Shown here: one piece after another, positions 24,559 to 34,285 of the stretch
Numbering within the stretch: position 1 is the stretch's first letter
Layout of the letters: each line of letters begins with the position of its first letter
Origin: Eutreptiella sp. 'Long Island Sound 2002'
Lineage: Eukaryota > Euglenozoa > Euglenophyceae > Eutreptiales > Eutreptiaceae
Assembly (NCBI GenBank): GCA_964036045.1
Contig: OZ038389.1
Span: 35,730,912 to 35,794,911, forward strand
Reading direction: 5' to 3'
Length of the DNA stretch: 64,000 bases
Translations under genes and position numbers: made by a program
Notes under the pieces: model-generated
What the model was told of the DNA's origin: nothing
What the model saw: the letters and a program-made list of their open reading frames with translations, nothing else
Databases searched by the model: none

Positions 24559-25270
24559 AGTAAGAAAAAGTCACTGCCATGTCTTTCTTGGAGGGCTTGA
24601 TCCAGGCCAAGCCCCCCTTAAAACCCTTTTGTTGATGCTAAGACAAACTTAAGTGTTTTTATCTCTCTTTTGTTGCCTAAAGTACACTTTCTCAAAGTAA
24701 CTAGGGTTGTGACCCTAGCCCCCCCCATGAAGTTCACCCCTACCACTCAACTGAGCGGAGGTACCTTCCTTCATGGAGGACATACCAAAATAAATCAGGC
24801 ATTTCATGCTTGTTGGCCTTGGAGGTTAAGCCTAGTGGTCTCCCACCCCAAGACCCCTATACTCAATTGTTTCTACCACTTATTGTGGTCCTACTTTGTA
24901 ACTGTTTCTGAATTCAGTTGCTTGGCCAAGTCATTTTCTGTGCGGTCCTGACATCTATGCCCCACATTTCTAACCAGCACCATTACACCCAAAAGAGTGC
25001 ACATGAAGTGCCTAATTCTATCTCTGAGGCAAGAGTCAGACCAATTTTCATAAAAAATCTTTTGTATTATCCATTTGTGATTGAATCTATGTGTATAAAC
25101 CTGCTTTGTCTATCTGCAGCCCTTCTGTGTTACACTGGATTCCAAAACCAATCATTGATTCGATCCACATTCTGTCCTTGCTCTACTTGCTGCTTTGGTT
25201 GGGGGTTTCAACTACAAAACCTGCAGGAATACATCAAAATATCTAGGGCATAATTCAAGGACATGTTTCT
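24559..25270 (+). repeat. element C 3' LTR (712 bp)
   Basis: Begins agtaagaaaaagtcactgcc and ends acatgtttct. It is followed by ataat, the near-copy of the left TSD, and then by host exon sequence. Confidence 0.87.
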
Positions 25271-25281
25271 ATAATCGCCAT

Positions 25282-25354
25282 CTGCAAATATGAGACACGT
25301 CTATGCGCGAGGGCTCGCGCAACAACAAGAGCGAAAAGTCGGTTGGCAACATAC
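25282..25354 (-). other. 73-nt intron with hairpin palindrome
   Basis: Donor GTATGTTGCC, acceptor TCATATTTGCAG on the minus strand. The palindrome at 25304-25321 (tgcgcgagggctcgcgca) has one changed central pair. Splicing feeds in frame into the 11-nt exon remnant beside element C. Confidence 0.82.
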
Positions 25355-25758
25355 TATTATCTTCCCAGAGAACGACGTGTAATGGGCCTGTTGGCGGTGC
25401 TGCTTCGAGTGACTCAATACGCTTCTGCAGTAACTTCGTATCTTTCTGTCTAATCTGCCCCTTTGTCTTTCCCTGGTCGACTCTCACGTTGTCCACCTGC
25501 CTCCCATCCGGCTTCAGGTGGTCCTCGATGTCAGTACCCAAGGTTAAGCCAGGATCTGGTGTTTCCTTCTTCTTACGCCCCTTCTTTGGTGTTCCAGCCT
25601 CCGATCCCGAGGTCCCAGGGTCATAGTCGGTATCTTCTCGGCATCTAGTCGGTATCTTCTGCCGTGTGGTATGGCGGTTCCTCTGAGCAGACATCGCGGA
25701 AAACTCCGGATGCTGCGGCCACTGTCTTCTCAAGGTCCACCTCTTTTCGCAGGGGCAT

Positions 25759-26144
25759 TGTTGCTGTGAAGAATAAATGCGTACCTGTATCTATGTAAAA
25801 ATCGCTGTTTGAAAAACTTTCTTGATTTCAAACATCAACCTGTCACACAGTTTTCGCGCGACCAATTCCTCTGTGATTCGCTTGTCGCATGCACCATTTT
25901 CGGTTACCTGTAACTGTCTGGTGATCCCACATTTGACTAGTTAATCCTGATTGCGGTACCCAGTTGCGGCGCACTTTCATCGCTGTTGGGCAGTGAAGCC
26001 AGCGGTGACCACAGTATGAAAACCGGAGATGCCGGCGGGACCTGTATGGGCGCCCATGCAGCAGCGCCGCATCAAGGGAATGTACATGCTGTGTAGTTGG
26101 TGGATCTGTCCAATTTTGGTTTCTATGAGCGCTTGTGACCTCCA
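25759..26144 (-). other. upstream flank of the ParB-like gene with fragmentary coding signal
   Basis: Frames here hold only broken coding-like pieces, for example a VTENGACDKRITEELVARKL reading near 25.87 kb. It may be a preceding exon of the ParB-like gene or of the 32-34 kb gene, but no continuous model can be defended. Confidence 0.35.
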
Positions 26145-26164
26145 TTGCGCGAGGCCTCGCGCAA
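26145..26164. repeat. perfect 20-nt palindrome, intron-like context
   Basis: ttgcgcgaggcctcgcgcaa. On the minus strand it is preceded by TTTCGGTGATCA, similar to the block in the 21.25 kb intron, and followed by GCGCTCATAG, a possible acceptor at about 26127. Element E starts 28 nt to the right. With E removed, this palindrome would lie about 40 nt from the one at 32330-32345. Confidence 0.8.
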
Positions 26165-26191
26165 TGATCACCGAAACTTTAATGTTTCTCA

Positions 26192-27102
26192 TGAAGAGGT
26201 TGGGGGGAGGGCAACCTCCAAGCTTCCCTTGGCATGCACGACCCCAATCCCATGAAATCCAAGACTTCCTCTTGAAATTCTTACTGATCTTCCATCAGTC
26301 TGCGTTTCTCCAAAGAATTCTGCCATCCTTGCCTCAGCCGTGACACAATCTGGCGTCCTAGGCAAGGAGATGATGGTATATGTAGACAATACAAACATGT
26401 AGACAAGTAATATGTATATGTAACACTTCTATACTATGAAATAGCTTAGAAGAGAGGACGAAATGTTGGCGGCAGCGTCGCCGACATCAGAAAAACTGAC
26501 GGCTACGCGTCGTTGCCATCAGGATCTCCACTGAGATCCTGCCCAAACTGGGCCAAACAGTGGTTTTTGGGCAAAAAACAGTGAAATATAGTGATTTTTG
26601 AGCCGAAAACACTCATTTTGCGTGTCTCCCCCCAACGCGTCGCGTAGCCGACACGACGCGTTTCTGTCCCAATTCAAACTATATATGAAGAGGGCCACTG
26701 TTGGGCCACACCATGGGTGCCTGGCTGATTCCTGGGATCGCCTCAGGATTTTTTAAAAAAATCGTGAACGTGACTGATTTCGCCAAAAATGATTTTCGCG
26801 GAACGCCGCGAAAAAGGTCACGTTATATTCCTACATTTCTAAAAACGATAAATCAATAATAAAATTGATTAAAATCTTCAGAAATCGAGAAATAAAACTT
26901 CGATCTGGGGCTGCGTCGCGCAGGCGACGAAGGTCGGCGCCAGCCCAAAAATGACGAAAAATGACAATTTCTGGGGTATTTTACAGAAATTCCACAGAAA
27001 TCGGGATGCCATAAGGCTGGGAATCAGCCCAGGAAAATTCCTGATGAGAAGAGCGCCACAGGCTGGGCAGCGGGTATGGGTGAGGCACCCCATACAACTT
27101 CA
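26192..27102 (-). repeat. element E LTR copy 1
   Basis: TG...CA termini on the minus strand. Contains the gattttttaaaaaaatc hairpin and a cgcggaacgccgcg stretch. Copies 2-4 at 27929-28839, 29666-30576 and 31403-32312 differ at a small number of positions. Confidence 0.8.
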
Positions 27103-27464
27103 CCCCCCTCCTTAGAAGCCTTGCTCATATCCAAAGGAAGGCAAGGCCAAGGAGGCGCTCTGACCCCTGCACTGCCCTGGTTTCAAAACTGATTCAGCAG
27201 GACAGTGGGGGAGTTGGGGCTTCGTAAGTAATTTACATGCCACTTACATGTAGGTCTGCAATAATCTTTGATATATTCATTGGGCAATTGCCCCCCAGGC
27301 GACCACACTGGTCCCTGGCACTCCCTTTAGCCTCTGGTTACCAAACCAGGGGCGCTGCAGGTCCTTCCAACCTGACTGATGGCGCTGAGGCGCACATATT
27401 GGCCCTTTTTCTCCATGGGCATGGAAACATAATAATTCAATAACTTCAAATGCGGAAAAAAAAT

Positions 27465-27682
27465 TATTTAGGGTCAAACCCAAGGCAACAAATTCCTCGT
27501 GCCTGAATTTAGGGTCATTTCCTACTCAAGGCGACGAATTACTCGTGCCTGTTTAGGGTCGATTACCAACCCAAGGCGACGAATTAACGCGCCTGCATTT
27601 AGGGTCATTTCCTACCCAACGCGACCCGCGCCTGTTTAGGGCTGTTATCAGCCCAAGGCCACGAATTAACGCGCCTGCAACC
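27465..27682 (+). repeat. internal minisatellite of element E, ~5 units of 37-46 bp
   Basis: Units begin tttaggg(t/c) and contain cccaaggcgacgaatta and cgcgcctg blocks. The same cluster recurs at about 29202-29419 and 30940-31157 in the other two interiors. The TTTAGGG starts resemble a telomere heptamer but are not consecutive. Confidence 0.8.
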
Positions 27683-28135
27683 TCGTAGAGGTTGTGGTGG
27701 TTCGCAGATGGCGTCGTCGTCGCTGCGGTCGTCGCCCAGAGCTGAGGTAGACTTGGGGGCTCCATAGGGTCTTCCACCCATCGTAGGACCATCAAGGAAT
27801 TCCTCCTTCATCATGTTGATGCCCTTGACCTTGACCACTGCAGAGTAGCAGATGCTACTACCAGGACCTGCTGTGGCGCGACGTCGTCGTTGTCCGCGAA
27901 CGTGGCCTTGGCGTCGGCAGAATTCTTTTGAAGAGGTTGGGGGGAGGGCAACCTCCAAGCTTCCCTTGACATGCACGACCCCCCTCCCATGAAATCCAAG
28001 ACTTCCCCTTGAAATTCTTACTGATCTTCCATCAGTCTGGGTTTCTCCAAAGAATTCTGTGATCCTTGCCTCAGCCGTGACACAATCTGGCGTCCTAGGC
28101 AAAGAGATGATGGTATATGTAGACAATACAAACAT
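27605..28135 (-). other. conserved ORF of element E (176 codons), unrecognised
   Basis: A 176-codon ORF spans from the LTR into the interior and recurs at 29342-29872; a shorter form is at 31079-31450. It contains KEFCRRQGHVRGQRRRRAT and a KGINMMKEEFLDGPTMGGRP segment. No known domain was recognised. Its conservation can be explained by recent duplication alone, so coding status is unproven. Confidence 0.25.
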
Positions 28136-31100
28136 GTAGACAAGTAATATGTATATGTAACACTTCTATACTATAAAATAGCTTAGAAGAGAGGACGAAA
28201 TGTTGGCGGCGGCGTCGCCGCCATCAGAAAAACTGACGGCTACGCGTCGTCGCCATCAGGATCTCCACTGAGATCCTGCCCAAACTGGGCCAAACAGTGG
28301 TTTTTGGGCGAAAAACAGTGAAATATAGTGATTTTTGAGCCAAAAACACTCATTTCGCGTGTCTCCCCCCAATGCGTCGCGTAGCCGACACGACGCGTTT
28401 CTGTCCCAATTCAAACTATATATGAAGAGGGCCACTGTTGGGCCACACCATGGGTGCCTGGCTGATTCCTGGGATCGCCTCAGGATTTTTTAAAAAAATC
28501 GTGAACGTGACTGATTTCGCAAAAACTGACCTTCACGGAACGCCGCGAAAAAGGTCACGTTATATTCCTATATTTCTAAAAACGATAAATCAATAATAAA
28601 ATTGATTAAAATCTTCAGAAATCGAGAAATAAAACTTCGATCTGGGGCTGCGTCCTGCAGGCGACGAAGGTTGGCGCCAGCCCAAAAATGACGAAAAATG
28701 ACAATTTCTGGGGTATTTTACAGAAGTTCCACAGAAATCGGGATGCCATAAGGCTGGGAATCAGCCCAGGAAAATTCCTGATGAGAAGAGCGCCACCAGC
28801 TGGGCAGCGGGTATGGGTGAGGCACCCCATACCGCTTCACCCCCCTCCTTAGAAGCCTTGCCTATATCCAAAGGAAGGCAAGGCCAAGGAGGCGCTCTGA
28901 CCCCTGCACTGCCCTGGTTTCAAAACTGATTCAGCAGGACAGTGGGGGAGTTGGGGCTTCGTAAGTAATTTACATGCCACTTACATGTAGGTCTGCAATA
29001 ATCTTTGATATATTCATAGGGCAATTGCCCCCCAGGCGACCACACTGGTCCCTGGCACTCCCTTTAGCCTCTGGTGACCAAACCAGGGGCGCTGCAGGTC
29101 CTTCCGACCTGACTGATGGCGCTGAGGCGCACATATTGGCCCTTTTTCTCCATGGGCATGGAAACATAATAATTCAATAACTTCAAATGCGGAAAAAAAA
29201 TTATTTAGGGTCAAACCCAAGGCAACGAATTCCTCGTGCCTGAATTTAGGGTCATTTCCTACCCAAGGCGACGAATTACTCGTGCCTGTTTAGGGTCGAT
29301 TACCAACCCAAGGCGAGGAATTAACGCGCCTGCATTTAGGGTCATTTCCTACCCAAGGCGACCCGCGCCTCTTTAGGGCTGTTACCAGCCCAAGGCGACG
29401 AATTAACGCGCCTGCAACCTTGTAGAGGTTCTGGTGGTTCGCAGATGGCGTCCTCGTCGCTGCGGTCGTCGCCCAGAGCTGAGGTAGACTTGGGGGCTCC
29501 ATAGGGTCTTCCACCCATCGTAGCACCATCAAGGAATTCCTCCTTCATCATGTTGATGCCCTTCACCTTGATCACTGCAGAGTAGCAGATGCTACTACCA
29601 GGACCTGCTGTGGCGCGACGTCGTCGTTGTCCGCGAACGTGGCCTTGGCGTCGGCAGAATTCTTTTGAAGAGGTTGGGGGGAGGGCAACCTCCAAGCTTC
29701 CCTTGGCATGCACGACCCCGATCCCATAAATTCCAAGACTTCCTCTTGAAATTCTTACTGATCTTCCATCAGTCTGGGTTTCTCCAAAGAATTCTGTGAT
29801 CCTTGCCTCAGCCGTGACACAATCTGGCGTCCTAGGCAAAGAGATGATGGTATATGTAGACAATACAAACATGTAGACAAGTAATATGTATATGTAACAC
29901 TTCTATACTATAAAATAGCTTAGAAGAAAGGACAAAATGTTGGCGGCGGCGTCGCCGCCATCAGAAAAACTGACGGCTACGCGTCGTCGCCATCAGGATC
30001 TCCACTGAGATCCTGCCCAAACTGGGCCAAACAGTGGTTTTTGGGCGAAAAACAGTGAAATATAGTGATTTTTGAGCCAAAAACACTCATTTCGCGTGTC
30101 TCCCCCCAATGCGTCGCGTAGCCGACACGACGCGTTTCTGTCCCAATTCAAACTATATATGAAGAGGGCCACTGTTGGGCCACACCATGGGTGCCTGGCT
30201 GATTCCTGGGATCGCCTCAGGATTTTTTAAAAAAATCGTGAACGTGACTGATTTCGCAAAAACTGACCTTCGCGGAACGCCGCGAAAAAGGTCACGTTAT
30301 ATTCCTATATTTCTAAAAACGATAAATCAATAATAAAATTGATTAAAATCTTCAGAAACCGAGAAATAAAACTTCGATCTGGGGCTGCGTCCTGCAGGCG
30401 ACGAAGGTTGGCGCCAGCCCAAAAATGACGAAAAATGACAATTTCTGGGGTATTTTACAGAAGTTCCACAGAAATCGGGATGCCATAAGGCTGGGAATCA
30501 GCCCAGGAAAATTCCTGATGAGAAGAGCGCCACCGGCTGGGCAGCGGGTATGGGTGAGGCACCCCATACCGCTTCACCCCCCTCCTTAGAAGCCTTGCCT
30601 ATATCCAAAGGAAGGCAAGGCCAAGGAGGCGCTCTGACCCCTGCACTGCCCTGGTTTCAAAACTGATTCAGCAGGACAGTGGGGGAGTTGGGGCTTCGTA
30701 AGTAATTTACATGCCACTTACATGTAGGTCTGCAATAATCTTTGATATATTCATAGGGCAATTGCCCCCCAGGCGACCACACTGGTCCCTGGCACTCCCT
30801 TTAGCCTCTGGTGAGCAAGCCAGGGGCGCGGCAGGTCCTTCCGACCTGACTGATGGCGCTGAGGCGCACATATTGGCCCTTTTTCTCCATGGGCATGGAA
30901 ACATAATAATTTAATAAATTCAAATGCGGAAAAAAAATTATTTAGGGTCAAACCGTAGGCAACAAATTCCTCGTGCCTGAACTTAGGGTCATTTCCTACC
31001 CAAGGCGACGAATTACTCGTGCCTGTTTAGGGTCGATTACCAACCCAAGGCGACGAATTAACGCGCCTGCATTTAGGGTCATTTCCTACCCAAGGCGACC

Positions 31101-32329
31101 TGCGCCTGTTTAGGGCTGTTACCAGCCCAAGGCGACGAATTAACGCGCCTGCAACCTTGTAGAGGTTGTGGTGGTCCGCAGATGGCGTCCTCGTCGCTGC
31201 GGTGGTCGCCCAGAGCTAAGGTAGACTTGGGGGCTCCATAGGGTCTTCCACCCATCGTAGGACCATCAAGGAATTCCTCCTCAATCATGTTGATGCCCTT
31301 GACCTTGACCCCTGCAGAGTAGCAGACGCTACTACCAGGACCTGCTGTGGCGCGACGTCGTCGTTGTCCGCGAACGTGGCCTTGGCGTCGGCAGAATTCC
31401 TTTGAAGAGGTTGGGGGGAGGGCAACCTCCAAGCTTCCCTTGGTATGCACGACCCCAATCCCATGAAATCCAAGACTTCCTCTTGAAATTCTTACTCATC
31501 TTCCATCAGTCTGGGTTTCTCCAAAGAATTCTGTGATCCTTGCCTCAGCCGTGACACAATCTGGCGTCCTAGGCAAAGAGATGATGGTATATGTAGACAA
31601 TACAAACATGTAGACAAGTAATATGTATATGTAACACTTCTATACTATAAAATAGCTTAGAAGAGGGGACGAAATGTTGGCGGCGGCGTCGCCGCCATCA
31701 GAAAAACTGACGGCTACGCGTCGTCGCCATCAGGATCTCCACTGAGATCCTGCCCAAACTGGGCCAAACAGTGGTTTTTGGGCGAAAAACAGTGAAATAT
31801 AGTGATTTTTGAGCCAAAAACACTCCTTTCGCGTGTCTCCCCCAAAGGCGTCGCGTAGCCGACACGACACGTTTCTGTCCCAATTCAAACTATATATGAA
31901 GAGGGCCACTGTTGGGCCACACCATGGGTGCCTGGCTGATTCCTGGGATCGCCTCAGGATTTTTTAAAAAAATCGTGAACGTGACTGATTTCGCAAAAAT
32001 TGACCTTCGCGGAACGCCGGGAAAAGGTCACGTTATATTCCTATATTTCTAAAAACGATAAATCAATAATAAAATTGGTTAAAATTTTCAGAAATTGAGA
32101 AAAAAAACTTCGATCTGGGGCTGCATCGCGCAGGCGACGACGGTCGGCGCCAGCTCAAAAATGACAAAAAATGACATTTTCTGGGGTATTTTACAGAGAT
32201 TCCACAGAAATCGGGATGCCATAAGGCTGGGAATCAGCCCAGGAAAATTCCTGATGAGAAGAGCGCCACAGGCTAGGCAGCGGGTATGGGTGAGGCACCC
32301 CATACCGCTTCACTCATGCGCCGTTCCAT

Positions 32330-32345
32330 GCGCGAGGCCTCGCGC
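32330..32345. repeat. palindrome beside element E, probable intron
   Basis: gcgcgaggcctcgcgc. On the minus strand it follows the likely donor GAAAA|GTATGAATG at 32378. The 3' end of that intron is displaced or lost because element E starts at 32312. Confidence 0.75.
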
Positions 32346-32535
32346 TTGAAACTGCAGTTTGTTGCGGAACATTCATACTTTTCAAGATTCTTGGGTACAC
32401 TATTGTTGCAGTTTATTCGTTGATAGATCTATCTCTATCACGCAATCCTGATAATGGTACTAAGTTACGTGTATAAATACGACAGGGTCCATTCTTCGAC
32501 AACCTGCCTAATGCGTCGTGCTGTAGCACATTAAT

Positions 32536-32595
32536 CTGACACAAATGAACGTCTTTGCGCGAGGCCTCGCGCAAAGAAAGGTCACCAAACAATAC
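32536..32595 (-). other. 60-nt intron with perfect 24-nt hairpin palindrome
   Basis: Donor GTATTGTTTGG, acceptor TTTGTGTCAG on the minus strand. The palindrome at 32553-32576 (core ttgcgcgaggcctcgcgcaa, extended by ct/ag) is the longest of the eight. It follows a TTTGGTGACC block akin to TTTCGGTG in sister introns. Confidence 0.75.
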
Positions 32596-32748
32596 TTTTC
32601 CCAGTCTCGCCCATGGGACACATCATTCTTATAGAAATATTTAATCCCCCATACTTGTTTGCGACGCCTTTCAAATATCCAGCAAAACAACTATTTTTTG
32701 ATGCCTTTGGAAACCTGTCATTTTCCTACCTTTTCCTTCGTTTTTGAT

Positions 32749-32771
32749 CATGCAACTTGAGCCGCCTAAGA
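32749..32771 (-). repeat. 23-nt exact inverted match to 18793-18815
   Basis: Reads tcttaggcggctcaagttgc plus atg on the minus strand. It encodes part of LGGSSCMIK in the minus-strand fragment; the plus-strand partner reads LGGSSCMVK. Confidence 0.7.
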
Positions 32772-34285
32772 CAATTGAAGGTTGATATCTCATCAGGTTG
32801 CACAAATGGACAAATTGTGGAAGAAACCAAATGGGAAATAGACAATTTCTCGGAAACACAAAGAGAAGAACGTCAGAGCAAGCCAAATGGTTGACAGTTG
32901 CGATGAGCTACTTCATTTCGACATGGTACACTTAGCCACAAATTGTGCGTTCACGGTCTTTGTTAACCTTAACATTGTAAAACGGGGGGATAGTATTGCC
33001 CTAGCCGAATTGTTGTTGTAGAATGTGGACCTGCGGTCAATGAAAGAAATACAATAGCGTTTTTCATTTACCGTCCACTGTTGGCAAATCCGTGCATGAT
33101 CTCAATCTTTAGGGATTGAAGAGGAACGCGTAGTCGCTAAGCCCTCTCACACAGCAACTGTTGCGCAAAAGAGCTTTCGGCATCAAGCGCTGGGAAGACC
33201 TCGACTACCTCTGAACAGATTGGAAATCCTCTATGTGTTTTGAACGGGATGATGAGAAGTAGACACAACCCATCAACAGCCCAAAGGAACTTGAGATAAT
33301 GAAACACAAAGAGAAGCAACAGTGCCGGCAAACAGCAGTCGCCGGAAATGGTTTGCAAAGCAAAAAGAGGCAAAACAGAAAAAGAAAAAAAGCATCATTG
33401 TGGTTGTTGAAAACCTATGTCAGCAAAGTCTTGCACAAGCACACATCAGCGTGCACAAATCACTGCTACGGTTGGCACACCCAACATGGACTGTGAATGT
33501 GCATTCGGATGCACCTAGTCGACGGCATCCGTAACAGCCCATCTCTACAACAACCGACCCCGGAGTAGTCAAATAGGACAAATCAACCGGGGGATCCACT
33601 GACGTATCCAAAACATGATCAGACGCAGCAATGGTAAGAAAGTGCAAAAGCCAGCAGCCAACAGGCGCAACCAAAGGCAAACAAACTCACACCATGGGCT
33701 CGTGCCGAATCCGCCGCTCCGGTTTGGCCTTCGGACCACGTTTCACTGAAAGCGTCTCAGGCCAGTAGCTATTACTCCTCCGCCAACCGTTGTCAGCTCG
33801 CCAATTGTCCATCCACCGCGTCTTGATAAAACCCAATCGTACTCCGAACAACTCTCTTCGGGTGTCGTACACTTCGGTTCTTTCCCCAATGCCCGCTGTC
33901 GACCACACGCCCATTGCCCTTGTCTCCAAATGTTTCTTGACCTGCTCGGTAGGTGATAGCCAGGCCTGTGCCAATTTTGTTCCTCAAAGGGCATTTTCTG
34001 CACAGCGCCGAATAGTAGGTTCACTTTCCGTGAGCACCACCAATACCATCCACCACCAGGTGGGCATGTGTCTACAAAGCCAAACCGGCAGCTTCAAATA
34101 GAAAAGTGACAGTCTCCTGGCGTCAATTTTTTAGACATCACCCAATGCAATGTACGGCCCCATCTAGGGAGCGGATTCATGGTGATGCCACGGTCCATCA
34201 CGGTCTCGCTAGTCCGTCCTAAGCGTGGAAAAACGATCCCTCCCGTATTGGTACATTTGACCATCAGGATATGCCCACTGGCCAC

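Larger units (their letters stand above)
21672..25270 (+). mobile_element. element C: non-autonomous LTR retrotransposon (LARD-like), 3.6 kb
   Basis: Two 712-bp direct repeats (21672-22383, 24559-25270) with roughly nine differences flank a 2.18-kb interior without gag or pol. A 5-bp near-TSD (aaaat 21667-21671, ataat 25271-25275) is supported because removing the element plus one copy restores the host reading frame exactly. The PBS-like ggtagcagaga at 22384-22394 and the PPT cagggggg at 24551-24558 give plus orientation. LTRs begin AGTAAGAAAAAGT, the same start as element A, and the interior near 22.7-23.3 kb is related to the 3' noncoding part of element A. It is therefore best read as a deletion derivative mobilised by an element A-type partner. 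Confidence 0.87.
19293..25758 (-). pseudogene. ParB/sulfiredoxin-like (GQHS motif) protein gene, interrupted by element C and frame-damaged
   Basis: The probable start is ATG 25758-25756 (MPLRKEVDLEKTVAAA). Exons are 25758-25355, 25281-25271 joined to 21671-21316 across element C, 21244-20170 and 20102-19293. The junction after element C removal reads GDFWCVSGQHSVEAI, which resembles the ParB/Srx-fold dG-x-y-x-v-x-GQHR-x-x-A motif. The C-terminus is acidic (poly-E) then lysine-rich (KPPPKG, PKKK). The 271-aa last exon is fully open. Damage: a 22-bp tandem duplication at 25624-25667 shifts the frame in exon 1, and the 21.2-20.2 kb exon needs at least three frame changes (near 20960, 20425-20440 and 20330). 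The fold call rests on one motif; function (DNA binding, nuclease or kinase-like) cannot be decided. Confidence 0.5.
26192..32312 (-). mobile_element. element E: tandem LTR-retroelement array (4 LTRs, 3 interiors), 6.1 kb
   Basis: Exact 1,737-bp periodicity. LTR copies are 26192-27102, 27929-28839, 29666-30576 and 31403-32312 (about 911 bp, one base shorter in the last). Interiors of 826 bp are 27103-27928, 28840-29665 and 30577-31402. The array begins and ends with an LTR and is flanked by ctca (26188-26191; 32313-32316; ctcat if the shared T counts). On the minus strand each LTR starts TGAAGCGG and ends CTCTTCA, and is preceded by the PPT AAGGAGGGGGG (27103-27113 and equivalents). No RT or gag and no clear PBS were found, so it is non-autonomous. 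The structure is expected from unequal LTR-LTR recombination in a single insertion. Confidence 0.82.
32379..34285 (-). pseudogene. decayed multi-exon gene of unknown function
   Basis: Coding-like pieces run leftwards: 34285-34094 (GGIVFPRLGRTSETVMDRG), about 33910-33690 (RRELFGVRLGFIKTRW and AT-hook-like KRGPKAKPER, ending before a GTGTGAGT donor), about 33310-33137 (YLKFLWAVDGLCLLLIIPFK), about 32886-32670 (LGGSSCMIKNEGKGRKMTGF) and about 32700-32596 (WGIKYFYKNDVSHGRDWEK). The 60-nt palindrome intron 32536-32595 splits the last exons. Frame breaks prevent one continuous model. Parts resemble plus-strand fragments at 17.3-18.9 kb. The family was not recognised; a transposase-like or regulatory DNA-binding protein is possible. 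Confidence 0.35.

Noticed and set aside
26192-32312. Plain 1.7-kb satellite array
   Set aside because: Ends coincide with an LTR-like segment, each copy has a PPT at the right place, and a target duplication flanks the whole array.
18793-32771. 14-kb DNA transposon with 23-nt terminal inverted repeats
   Set aside because: Similarity continues past the 23 nt as coding-like sequence, there is no target duplication, and the interior gene is not a recognised transposase.
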